Assembly: GCA_014695175.1 (NCBI GenBank)
Contig: JACJNV010000108.1
Span: 1-64,000 of the forward strand
Reading direction: 5' to 3'
DNA length: 64,000 nt
Source: Microcoleus sp. FACHB-DQ6
GTDB taxonomy: Bacteria > Cyanobacteriota > Cyanobacteriia > Cyanobacteriales > Microcoleaceae
Of this stretch, positions 44,971 through 53,727 are shown in pieces; position 1 is the first letter of the stretch, and every line of letters begins with the position of its first letter. A model generated the notes under the pieces. It had not been told where the DNA came from. It made no database searches and saw nothing but the letters and a program-made list of their open reading frames with translations. The position numbers and the translations under genes are program-made.

Positions 44971-46257
44971 ATGAAAACTCTCAAGTGGCCAGCTTGGTTC
45001 CCCTATCCGATTTCGTGGTTAAGGGCATTTGCTCTCGCTCAGAGTTTTAGTTTTGTCCTTCGCAGGGGCATTCCTTTTGTCAGCGACGATATCGGCTTTC
45101 TGACTCTACTGCTGGCGGCTTGGCTGATTCAGTTGCCTGTGTTTTTTGTTTTTCATTTGTTCTCCGTCAAAATCTTAAATCCCTTACTAATTATGCTGCC
45201 GGGGCGCTTTCGCGTTGCGCGCAAGTTCCAGCGCAGGCACACAGGTATTCGATCGCACTTGCGAGAAGGCTTGAATGCTGTTGTAGTGATTTTTTTTGCA
45301 TTTAATCTGTCGCTGTTGGTGCAACTTGCGATTTTTTATTGGCCAGCGCGATCGATCGATCCGGCTCAGTTACTAACAGGAATATCTACCCTAACAAATG
45401 TTGCGGTAGCAGGTGAATTAGATTTCTGGCAGATCAAATTGGCGGGGGTTTTATCGAGTTTAACGCTGTTAGCGGCCCCGCTATATCAATACGATTTTCG
45501 GGTACGCCGGATGCGGGTGGCTCGAAAATGGGTTGAAATTTCAGAAATGGAAATGACTTTGCTGGAAGCTGAGAAATTTGGCCGTCGAAAAAGAGGTTTG
45601 CTGAGGCGATCGGAGATTCAAATCCTCGGATTTATACTTTTAATCGGCGCTGTGATTAGCGGCGGTGTTTTTTTGGTTGCTAATTTGCGGGGAAATCAGC
45701 AGTTATCACAGTCGGCGAGTGAGGGGAGAAAATTCCCGCCGCTGGCTATGAAAACCGGCGATCCTTACATTCGGGCGCTGATGCGAACTATTTCTGCTAG
45801 CGAGTCGAATGTTTCTCGGCCTTATCACGTTGTTTACGGTGGCAAATATATATTAGATTTGAGCCGCCATCCTGACTGGTGCGTGAAGATTGTTAAGGGC
45901 CCGAATCGAGGCAAGTGTACTACGGCAGCGGGCAGGTATCAATTTCTGACTTCGACTTGGAAGGAGAAGGCGAAGCGCTATCAGGCGCGTCGTGCTAATT
46001 TTTTATTCTGGGAAGATTACAGTTTTGAACCAGAAGATCAGGATGCTGTAGTTTATGCTTGGTTGAGCGATCGCAAGTTTTGGAAAGCCGATATTCCTGA
46101 GATGTTGCGCCAGGAAAGATTAACTGAGGTATTGCGGATGCTTTCAGGAACTTGGACGAGTTTGGGATATGGAATTGAGAACAATTCTATGAGTTCTCGT
46201 TTGCCGAAAGTCTACCGGGAAATGCTGCAGGAAGAATTGGAAAATGCTGGTTCTTAG
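44971..46257 (+). CDS. Membrane-anchored lysozyme-like muramidase (GH24/GH104 type)
   Basis: The protein has 428 residues. Membrane segments lie at about 42-64, 102-124, 155-172 and 216-238. The soluble C-terminal domain (about 260-428) has TISASESN with Glu278 as the likely catalytic acid, GPNRGKCTTAAGRYQFLTSTW and FEPEDQDAVVYAWLS, as in phage lambda-type lysozymes and glycoside hydrolase 104. It likely cuts peptidoglycan from the membrane side. No holin is nearby, so a phage origin is unproven. Confidence 0.82.
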   Translation: MKTLKWPAWFPYPISWLRAFALAQSFSFVLRRGIPFVSDDIGFLTLLLAAWLIQLPVFFVFHLFSVKILNPLLIMLPGRFRVARKFQRRHTGIRSHLREGLNAVVVIFFAFNLSLLVQLAIFYWPARSIDPAQLLTGISTLTNVAVAGELDFWQIKLAGVLSSLTLLAAPLYQYDFRVRRMRVARKWVEISEMEMTLLEAEKFGRRKRGLLRRSEIQILGFILLIGAVISGGVFLVANLRGNQQLSQSASEGRKFPPLAMKTGDPYIRALMRTISASESNVSRPYHVVYGGKYILDLSRHPDWCVKIVKGPNRGKCTTAAGRYQFLTSTWKEKAKRYQARRANFLFWEDYSFEPEDQDAVVYAWLSDRKFWKADIPEMLRQERLTEVLRMLSGTWTSLGYGIENNSMSSRLPKVYREMLQEELENAGS

Positions 46258-46473
46258 GGAGTTAAATGTTGGCTGTTGACGGTTGACGGTTAACTGTTAA
46301 CTGTTAAGCTGAGGTGCATCTAAATTTTTCAGTCAACTTCGATCAAATTATTGTGGGGTGGGCGTCTCGCCCGCCCGAAAAATACAACTTAAAGGCACAA
46401 CAGCTTAACGAATCTTATTAGTTATTAACACGCCAAAACGATTAAGAAATAACAACTAAGAAGTAAGGAATAA

Positions 46474-46863
46474 CTAATCCTTCAATTTTGGCAAAAATGC
46501 TGTCAAACATTTGTACAATTCTAATCCCGGTCCAGCTTGCAGCGGATAAAAGTTGTCGAAATTAATGGGGTTTCCGGGTGCTAATTTCCACTCGGTTTTC
46601 TGTGCTGTTTTTGGGGAAATTTCGATCGCTAGCGTGATGTTAATAATGTTGTTGTGCTGGGGGATGCCCCGGAAGCAGTAACTTTTGCCAGTGCGTTTGT
46701 CTGAATCGCTGCCGGTGATGTATCTGTCTTGTTTGCGAAATTGGATTTCTCTGAAAGGTCGATCGAGCGCAAAGGAGTCTCGGTAGCGGTAGTCTCCGTC
46801 GCGCAAGATTTCGACAGTCGGCTTGATTTGACTTATAACTGTTGCTGGACTAAGAGTTAGCAT
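46474..46863 (-). CDS. Hypothetical protein, 129 residues
   Basis: I do not recognise a domain. It has an RDGDYRYRDSFALDRPF segment, a beta-rich middle with NIINITLAIEIS, and no signal or membrane segment. Codon use is normal. It is divergent from the gene at 47131. Confidence 0.55.
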   Translation of the reverse strand: MLTLSPATVISQIKPTVEILRDGDYRYRDSFALDRPFREIQFRKQDRYITGSDSDKRTGKSYCFRGIPQHNNIINITLAIEISPKTAQKTEWKLAPGNPINFDNFYPLQAGPGLELYKCLTAFLPKLKD

Positions 46864-47130
46864 CTTTGATCCGCGTTCCTCTTGTGAAACTGGTGATTTC
46901 GCTGCTTGGTGGCTGAGTCGCTGTGGGCGATCGGCTTAAACAAACCCGCCGTGTAACAAATTAATAAAAGTTGTGATGAAGTTTAAGTTTATCCCTGCCT
47001 ATCGTGAATAATTATTTCATGGTTTCAGCTCTGTTACCTATCTGACTAATAATAGAAATATACAGCAAGCCCTGAGAAACTTTACGGGCGAATATTTAGG
47101 ATTAATTGACTATACTGCGAGGATACAGCT

Positions 47131-47331
47131 ATGTTGGGCGTGACGCGAGAAACAAAAAATTTAGGGCGGGTTGAAACCGAAAATTCCCAACGGCGAGGCT
47201 CTTTCACCTCTGCGTCTAAAACTACCAATATTCTCCGATCGCGAGTTTACAAAGATGAGGCTTTGGTGTCTGCTACCTTGACCGGACTGCCAGCTCTTTT
47301 GGCATCCCTCGAAAGCTTTCGCGATCAGTAG
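47131..47331 (+). CDS. Small hypothetical protein, 66 residues
   Basis: ATG 47131 starts MLGVTRETKNLGRVETENSQ; the protein is basic and Ser/Thr-rich, ending ASLESFRDQ. There is a weak ribosome binding site. It may be real, as the frame covers most of a region free of other genes, but I recognise no family. Confidence 0.4.
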   Translation: MLGVTRETKNLGRVETENSQRRGSFTSASKTTNILRSRVYKDEALVSATLTGLPALLASLESFRDQ

Positions 47332-47585
47332 AAGTTGGCATTTTCTATTGCTATATATGGCGCGTGGAGATTTGTGATAGCGCCTGCAAACCGAGCAGGG
47401 GCTGTTTTGATTGCACCTAAAATTATCCTCGATTTGATTTGAGTTTTGCTGTACTGAAATCTTCCGGGACGCAGAAACCAGGTTGTTTACACAAAAACAT
47501 TTTTACAGCCGTTTATTATGGTATGAAAAATGGTATAAAAACCCGGTTTCTTGATGGGTGTGCGTAAGTATTGTGTTAACAAAAT

Positions 47586-47834
47586 TTATTTGTGAGTGTC
47601 ATCGGGTGCGATCGATGCCTCTACCTCTTGGGAGGAACGGCTTAACATAGAGTCGTGCAGGTGTTCGCTGTGCTGCCTTTCTTGAGCCATTAATTCTCTA
47701 GCTTTTTCTTCAGCAATTCCCTCCCCAGGTGTTTCTAGCTCGTGGGAGGAACGGTTGAGCATAGAGTCTTGCAAGTGTTCGCTATGCTGTCTTTCTCGTG
47801 CAATTAGTTGTCTAGCTTTTTCTTCGGTGTTCAT
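47586..47834 (-). CDS. Small two-repeat protein (ERQHSEHL repeats)
   Basis: The protein has 82 residues from ATG 47834. Two repeat units share EKARxLxAxERQHSEHLxDSML and RSS; they are separated by about 38 residues (114 bases). The repeats are charged and helical, perhaps forming a coiled coil. The family is not recognised. The DNA copies are also similar, so the duplication is fairly recent. Confidence 0.55.
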   Translation of the reverse strand: MNTEEKARQLIARERQHSEHLQDSMLNRSSHELETPGEGIAEEKARELMAQERQHSEHLHDSMLSRSSQEVEASIAPDDTHK

Positions 47835-47991
47835 GAGTAGTTTTTCCAATTGTTTGTGAGAACTGATTCTTATATTAAGATGCCACACTTCGAGGGTAAA
47901 GGTAGCAAAATTAACAGAAAATTTTACAAAAAATTGATAAATAGTTGAGTATGCTGGCGGTGGGTATAGAGAGCGGTGGTTGCCAAGCTAA

Positions 47992-48336
47992 TTATTGCCA
48001 GACGCCGGAAAAGATATTCTTGACTGCGATCGCAATTCGATTTAAGTCTTCCTTCAGCAGCGGTGGCCAAGAAACTCCTCTGCCGAGTCCAGCTTCAAAT
48101 TGCTGGAGACCTTCTACTGACAGTAAATGCAGTGCCGAAATCAATTGTCGATCGAGCATTGGAGATTCTTGCAGCCCTTCAAACAATATTTTTAAAGCTA
48201 ATAAAATCGATGTCACCTGTCCGGGTACGGGGGGCTGACCTTGTTTGAGACGCATCAGGAAGGCGTCGGGATTTTTCTTGGTTTCCAGGGCGGTTCCTTG
48301 GTCGATCAGAAAACTGCGGGCTGTTTTGTAATCCAT
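47992..48336 (-). CDS. Conserved cyanobacterial protein, 114 residues
   Basis: The N-terminus MDYKTARSFLIDQGTALETK and the motif LKQGQPPVPGQVTSILLALK are familiar from uncharacterised cyanobacterial proteins that I recall being loosely annotated as dethiobiotin-synthetase-like. No P-loop is present, so that name is not adopted. It is helical, soluble and of unknown function. Confidence 0.6.
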   Translation of the reverse strand: MDYKTARSFLIDQGTALETKKNPDAFLMRLKQGQPPVPGQVTSILLALKILFEGLQESPMLDRQLISALHLLSVEGLQQFEAGLGRGVSWPPLLKEDLNRIAIAVKNIFSGVWQ

Positions 48337-48543
48337 TTGACGTGCGATCGATCTCCTGCAATTAATTAGCTGGCATTATATCACTTTTTGTCGCGCTCAA
48401 TTTGGTAATATATTTCCATACAGCCTACACTACAGCTACTCGTGAGGTACGCCCACAAGCACGCTACAGCTACTGATTAGAGGCGTAGCATTCATCCCAC
48501 AGTCGCCTTGAGCGAAGTGAAACGGACAGGGAAAAATAAAACA

Positions 48544-50052
48544 ATGGCAAAACACCAAAGAAATAGCAGAAAATCCAAGATTTATCGCTACTTGTGGCTG
48601 CTTTTTTTGTGTCTGAGCTTTCTGTTAGTTCCGCTCATCAAAAAAATAGCGGCCGATACGCCATTCCCCCCACCCGCTCCTATTGAAAATAATGCTACTT
48701 TTGGAGCGAGGATTCAAAGGACGATGGGGCTACTTGCAGCTAGCACTCCAACAGACCGCCGCCAAGTGCGTATCCTATTCTACGGTCAATCCATCACAGC
48801 ACAAGATTGGTGGCAAGATGTAGCGAAGGATTTGAAACAGCGATTTCCCAATGCAGATTTAATTGTGGAAAATCGGGCGATCGGAGGATTGGGCGCCCCG
48901 ATTTTAATCCGTCCCAGCGAACACGATTTGTATCCTTTTTATCCAGACTTGCTAATTTTTCACGTCTACGGAGGCGGTGAAGATTACGAAGCCATAATTG
49001 CCAATGTCCGCAGCCGCACTGCTAGCGAAATACTCTTGCATTCAGACCACACCGACTGGATGCCAACAGGCAACAACGACGATCCAAATTCAGTCAGCAG
49101 ATACGAATGGCACAACACTCATTCTACTAAATGGCTGCCTGAGTTGGCTGATAAATACGGCTGCGAAATCGCGGAAATTCGCGAACCTTGGATGCGGTAT
49201 TTGAAAGATAATCGCTTGCAGCCAAAACAGCTATTGAGCGATGAAATTCACCTCAATGATTGGGGAAATTTTCTCCTAGCTGCTCTCATAAAACCGCACC
49301 TGCGATACAAGCCAAATTCTTTTCAACCGCCGCAGGATTTAGTGAAAACCTATACGGTTGGCAGCGATGTTAAGTGGCAAGATGGCAAGTTGGTTTTAGA
49401 ATTTGAAGGAAATAGAATAGATGCGATCGCCGATAAAACCTTCAACGGCAAGGCAATTTCTGCTAAAATTGCGATCGACGGCAAAAAACCCTCAGAATTT
49501 CCTGAACTTTACAGCATCACCAGACCTAGCGCTAGCCTTGGCGTTCCTTGGCCCGCTATTCTCCAAGTATCCAGCCAAAAACCGCTAATCGTGGAAGATT
49601 GGAAAGCCGTAATTACTGAGATTAACAGCGACGCCAGCAAGTTTAAATTTGACGTTGTAGGTTCTAAAACAGGTTACGACGGCAGCGGTATAAACGACGC
49701 AATGTTTGTCTCAAACTCGGGCCGCGTCGTGATTGAACCGAGAAACTGGTGGCTGAAAAATTCTTATGAATATTCTAAAAAACCGACGCCTAAAGGCTTT
49801 GAGATTTCCTGGCAGGTGCGACCAATGTTTGTGGATTCATACGTTCCTCCACAAATTGCAGATTCAAGCCGCGAGTATTCTACAACATTGGCTCAGAATT
49901 TGAGCAACTCCAAACACACCCTCGAAATCGTCCCCGAAACAGATGGGAAAGTTCCTATTGAGGCAATTCGAGTGTATCGCCCTCCCTTCTCCAATCTACC
50001 ATCTAAAGTTGAGAGTCTTAAACCGCAGAGTTCAGCGGATGAAGGCAAATAA
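48544..50052 (+). CDS. SGNH/GDSL-type hydrolase, membrane-anchored
   Basis: The protein has 502 residues from ATG 48544; a longer start is less likely. A membrane helix at about 15-32 anchors it. The SGNH motifs are Ser83 in FYGQSIT, NRAIGG (block II) and DEIHLND (Asp233, His236). Block III reads VYGGGED without the usual Asn. A C-terminal beta-rich region (about 265-502) may bind carbohydrate. The likely role is de-acylation of a cell-surface glycan. The 19-bp hairpin over the stop is its terminator. Confidence 0.85.
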   Translation: MAKHQRNSRKSKIYRYLWLLFLCLSFLLVPLIKKIAADTPFPPPAPIENNATFGARIQRTMGLLAASTPTDRRQVRILFYGQSITAQDWWQDVAKDLKQRFPNADLIVENRAIGGLGAPILIRPSEHDLYPFYPDLLIFHVYGGGEDYEAIIANVRSRTASEILLHSDHTDWMPTGNNDDPNSVSRYEWHNTHSTKWLPELADKYGCEIAEIREPWMRYLKDNRLQPKQLLSDEIHLNDWGNFLLAALIKPHLRYKPNSFQPPQDLVKTYTVGSDVKWQDGKLVLEFEGNRIDAIADKTFNGKAISAKIAIDGKKPSEFPELYSITRPSASLGVPWPAILQVSSQKPLIVEDWKAVITEINSDASKFKFDVVGSKTGYDGSGINDAMFVSNSGRVVIEPRNWWLKNSYEYSKKPTPKGFEISWQVRPMFVDSYVPPQIADSSREYSTTLAQNLSNSKHTLEIVPETDGKVPIEAIRVYRPPFSNLPSKVESLKPQSSADEGK

Positions 50053-50091
50053 ACGCCGCTCAAATTGCATCAGCGTTTATTTGCCTTCATC
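50038..50091 (+). terminator. 19-bp hairpin covering the stop of the SGNH hydrolase gene
   Basis: The arms at 50038-50056 and 50073-50091 are perfectly complementary, with a 16-base loop; the stop codon at 50050-50052 lies within the left arm. AAAAAATCTT and TTTATTTTATAG follow. It works as a terminator or RNA end structure. Confidence 0.7.
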
Positions 50092-50219
50092 TGCGGCTCA
50101 AAAAATCTTCATGTTTATTTTATAGCAATCGCCTTGGCGGCGTAGGGCGTTGATGATTGTTCAAACCCTTAGTATTTAAGCATCTTGACTCCTGACTCCT
50201 GCTATAATCGCCAAGATTA

Positions 50220-50685
50220 TCAACTTCTAGGAATTCCCAACTCGTGAAACATCAACAGCGATAAACATAAACCCGCGACAAAAATCAACACCCAAGAAGT
50301 TACCACCGCTGCCGTGGCAGCTTTGCCTACTCCTTTGCCTCCGCCCAGCGTCGTCGCAAAATGCCACAGCAAAAGCATCTCCCATCGCCCCAACCGCCCC
50401 AAAGCGCACCAATTCTCTGGCTGATTGAAATGTAAAAATCATGTCGCCAAAAAAGGCTATTAGCAGCAGGGATCGGAAAGAATCCAGGCCTACTGTTACT
50501 AAATGTTCCATGATTTTGCGACAGTCAATTTTGCCTTGGAGTATGCGTAGCAGCACTTTACCGCCCAGGAACAACGCCACAAAAAACCGCTGAAACCACC
50601 TGTTATTGAAGGTTTCATCTAAATGGCGATCGTGCTTTTCTTGGTATTTCTTAACCACTGACGGAGGCTTCGCGATTAATTGCAA
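50220..50685 (-). pseudogene. Broken mlaE-type (YrbE) lipid ABC transporter permease
   Basis: The 5' part encodes an N-terminal segment (KIMEHLVTVGLDSFRSLLLI, then FQSARELVRFGAVGA) typical of MlaE. The coding then jumps frame at about 50380. In another frame the C-terminal end GKGVGKAATAAVVTSWVLIF, then LCLSLLMF, follows directly. About 100 central residues, including most membrane helices, are missing. The two ends are in different frames, so a deletion has killed the gene. Confidence 0.8.
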
Positions 50686-50883
50686 ACAGGGCGAAGCACT
50701 GCCACATAAAGATTTTAGGCAATCCTACAGCAATTATTGCACGATTTGTCAACATATATTTTCAGTCTGCCTGCTCTGCGGTTGGTGCGGTATACCTTTT
50801 TAGATTTTAGATTGGCACTGATTGATTCTGTGGTCATCATCACTCATTTCTAAATCTAAAATCTAAAATCTCAAACCCTAGGA

Positions 50884-51918
50884 CTACTCCGCAAGTAATA
50901 AGTCGATAAAGTTATCCAACTGTTCATTATTCTTTTCGGCTTGATCCTTGCCAATTCTCAGCAGGTCGGATATTTTCTCTTCCGAGGCATCATCAATCGG
51001 CAGCGGTTGTTCGTGGCTCAAATCGGGAGTAATTCTCAAATATTGATTGGGTCTTTCAACCGCATCATAAATTTGGATTAGTTGATAATTTACAGTTTCA
51101 GCAACTCCCGTCATCATGATATTAATCAAAGGCTGAACCCACTCAACTTGACCCCAATTTTTCACTTCTTCGTAGGGGAATTTATTCTGAGCTTCTCCTG
51201 TCCCCAGCGATAAAATTACCATATCTTTTGCTGTCGGGCCTTTATCGGGGCGCTCGTCGGGAATTCTGAATTTATTTCGGACTTCTGCATAGGCACAAAG
51301 TGCGGGATTGTTTGCGAAAACTCCCCCGTCAATTAAAGCGTAGGATTCATTGGTCAAAGATCGGATTTTGGGAAGTTCAAAGTAAGAGGGAGCTGCAGAT
51401 GTGGCTCTGGCGATATCTCTAATAAAATAGTCTTCTGCTGGATATTGTTTAGCATCTATTTGATCGAAAAAGTGAGCTTTTCTCCTTTCGATGTCGTAAC
51501 TGGAAATTAAACAAGGTTTCAGCAGTTCGCTGAGTTTGCAATCTCTAAAGTTTTCCAAAAAGAATTGTTCTAAGCGATCGCCGGGATATTTTTCATCTAT
51601 CAAACCGTCTATAGATCTGAGTTTTTTCCAAAATGAACTCTTAAAAACGTCGCGGCCGCTCTGAATCGAAAAATTAACAGCGTCTTGGGCTGACCACCGA
51701 GGCCGGCTGGGATTTTGGGCATCTGGAGACAAATAGATGCAAGTTAAAATGCCTCCCGCACTTGTACCCGCGATTAAATCAAAATAGTCAGCTATTCTCG
51801 CATCTGGGTTGCCACTTTTCTGTTGCAGCTTGGACTCAACGCTAACTAAAACTTGCGCGGGAATAATTCCTCTAATTCCCCCTCCATCTATGGATAAAAT
51901 TCTGGTATATTTAGCCAT
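50884..51918 (-). CDS. Patatin-like phospholipase
   Basis: The protein has 344 residues. DGGGIRG (11-17) is the oxyanion loop, Ser53 lies in GTSAG (51-55), and Asp197 in IDGGVFANNP completes the Ser-Asp dyad. It is soluble. It is close to the CapV/plant patatin type that hydrolyses membrane lipids. No cGAS-like cyclase is adjacent, so a CBASS role is not supported. It is 156 bases downstream of mtnB. Confidence 0.92.
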   Translation of the reverse strand: MAKYTRILSIDGGGIRGIIPAQVLVSVESKLQQKSGNPDARIADYFDLIAGTSAGGILTCIYLSPDAQNPSRPRWSAQDAVNFSIQSGRDVFKSSFWKKLRSIDGLIDEKYPGDRLEQFFLENFRDCKLSELLKPCLISSYDIERRKAHFFDQIDAKQYPAEDYFIRDIARATSAAPSYFELPKIRSLTNESYALIDGGVFANNPALCAYAEVRNKFRIPDERPDKGPTAKDMVILSLGTGEAQNKFPYEEVKNWGQVEWVQPLINIMMTGVAETVNYQLIQIYDAVERPNQYLRITPDLSHEQPLPIDDASEEKISDLLRIGKDQAEKNNEQLDNFIDLLLAE

Positions 51919-52074
51919 AACTGTTGCCTCTTCTGAATGTTTGCTCGTTTCCTACAGTCCGGGATACAAAAAGTGGTTTGAGAGGCTAATCATAGCGGTA
52001 ATAGCCGTAAGCTGCTTAGGGCGCACCTACATAATTCCGAATTCATGCACCGCTCAATCTCAAATCCCAAATCT

Positions 52075-52695
52075 TCAATCTAAATTTAATTGGCGGGCGG
52101 CGATCGTATAGCGAAAAATGTATTCTACAATTTCTACGTAATTGTAAGCGGCGGCTGGCGAGTCTGCCCAGACTGTGATGCCGTGATCGCGAATTAACAA
52201 AGCGGGTACAGAGGGCGCACAAATGGCAAAGAATTCGCCAATTTCCTTGGCTATCTTAGGGACTTCTAAATAATTTGTAAAGAGGGGTATCGACACTTGC
52301 GGGTTTTCCTCCCAGACCCCCAAACCTTTCAGCATTTCGATCGCGGGTAAAGGCACGGCATCTCCTGCTGTTAGCCGAGAAACTAAATTTGCCTCGATAG
52401 AGTGAACGTGATAGCAAGCTTTAGCGTCTGGAAAACAATTGTAAACGGCTAAATGAATGCTGGTTTCGGCCGAAGGGCGGCTGTCGGCAACAGGTTGCTC
52501 GACAATTGCGCCGTCTGAGTTCATTCTGATAAAATCTTGTTCAGTTAACTGCCCTTTCGCGCGGCCGCTAGCAGTAATCCAAAAACTGCCATCTGGCAAG
52601 CGGGCTGAAAGATTGCCAGCAGTCCCAACCATCCAACCGCGATCGTAAAAATGTTTGGCTGCTGCAATTAAATCCGATCTCAAATCGCCACTCAT
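52075..52695 (-). CDS. mtnB: Methylthioribulose-1-phosphate dehydratase
   Basis: The 206-residue class II aldolase-like protein has metal-binding His residues in CYHVHS and IRDHGITVW, the opening WMVGTAGNLSARLPDG, and PSAETSIHLAVYN. It dehydrates methylthioribulose-1-phosphate in methionine salvage. The MtnX-type gene lies 240 bases upstream on the same strand with a MITE-like element between them. Confidence 0.93.
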   Translation of the reverse strand: MSGDLRSDLIAAAKHFYDRGWMVGTAGNLSARLPDGSFWITASGRAKGQLTEQDFIRMNSDGAIVEQPVADSRPSAETSIHLAVYNCFPDAKACYHVHSIEANLVSRLTAGDAVPLPAIEMLKGLGVWEENPQVSIPLFTNYLEVPKIAKEIGEFFAICAPSVPALLIRDHGITVWADSPAAAYNYVEIVEYIFRYTIAARQLNLD

Positions 52696-52746
52696 TGTTT
52701 ACAAATCCTCAGTTTTTTATCTACTTTTTAGGTTAATAGTGAAATT

Positions 52747-52853
52747 TTGTACTATTTTCAAGAACAGGCAAGATGCCTGTTCCACAAAGAGTAATTTTTT
52801 TGTGGGTTGAACACTTCTTCGCCCGCCCGTGAAAGGCTTATTGACAATAGTAG
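52747..52853. mobile_element. MITE-like element between mtnX and mtnB
   Basis: It begins TTGTACTATTTTCAAGAAC and ends CTTATTGACAATAGTAG, imperfect inverted ends of the family at 44745 and 55027. It contains the ACAGGCAAGATGCCTGT palindrome. It lies inside the intergenic gap of a methionine-salvage gene pair and could affect mtnB expression. Confidence 0.6.
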
Positions 52854-52934
52854 TCGGGGGTTTATGTAAACCTAGGCTTGGTACTGCCCACTTTACCAAT
52901 ACACATATAGCCTTTGTTGAGAAAGGCTAGAGTT

Positions 52935-53603
52935 TCAATTCCATTTCTGGGACAAACTTTCCAAGATATCAAAAAAATTATCCCATTTAGTATAAGGCTT
53001 TTGCTGTTCGTCTAGATACTCGGCAAGCCGATCGCGCGCAAACACCGAGGAAGCCTGCAAAGCCATATTAAAATCCGTCAGCGAATCTCCGATCGCCACC
53101 TGTTCTTCGGCCGGGTGCTGCGCCATCACCCGCACCTTAGCCACCAATTCCTCATCTCCTTCCAACTCAGAATTGACTTGCAACCGAGGGCCGCTAGCGT
53201 CCACATCCACAGCGTAAATAACGCTCGCCCGGTGTACCAAATCGCCCATTACCGTCTCTACCATAATCCGAAGACCGCCGGACACGATCGCAAAATCTAC
53301 CTTTTTCTCGTCCAAAAAATCCAGCAATTCCAACAATCCGGGCCGCATTAGCCTTCCCCTCGAAAATTCCACAATTTCCCCGTAACATTCCGAGGGAATA
53401 GACTCTAATAACTGCCGCACTCCCGATCGCAAACTCAGCCTTCTAGCGTATATTTCAGGCATCAGTTGAGACGACAGTTCCGGTGCGAAATGCTTGAGCA
53501 TTGCCACAAAAGTTTCTTCAACAGTTATCGTGCCGTCAAAGTCGCAGAATACCACCCGTTGCTGACGGTTCGGGATAGTAGATTTTTGCTTGTTATCGGT
53601 CAT
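52935..53603 (-). CDS. mtnX: HAD-family phosphatase, MtnX type
   Basis: The protein has 222 residues from ATG 53603, with AAGGTGCG upstream; open codons before it have no support. The HAD motif VVFCDFDGTIT gives Asp21 and Asp23; VAIGDSLTDFNMA is the metal-binding motif IV. It resembles 2-hydroxy-3-keto-5-methylthiopentenyl-1-phosphate phosphatase, next in the pathway after MtnB. mtnB follows 240 bases downstream. Confidence 0.85.
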   Translation of the reverse strand: MTDNKQKSTIPNRQQRVVFCDFDGTITVEETFVAMLKHFAPELSSQLMPEIYARRLSLRSGVRQLLESIPSECYGEIVEFSRGRLMRPGLLELLDFLDEKKVDFAIVSGGLRIMVETVMGDLVHRASVIYAVDVDASGPRLQVNSELEGDEELVAKVRVMAQHPAEEQVAIGDSLTDFNMALQASSVFARDRLAEYLDEQQKPYTKWDNFFDILESLSQKWN

Positions 53604-53727
53604 TGTCAGTCGCACCTTTCGAGAACGGGAAAAGTTTACACAATTCATCGTACATTGTCGAGCGATCGAGCGCGACTGCCCAAAACTAATAGTGACGCGC
53701 TGTTTGTTGGCAATTTCCCGCAGGATT

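Noticed and set aside
50884-51918. CBASS phospholipase effector
   Set aside because: The patatin has the right fold, but no cGAS/DncV-like nucleotidyltransferase, Cap2 or Cap3 is adjacent.
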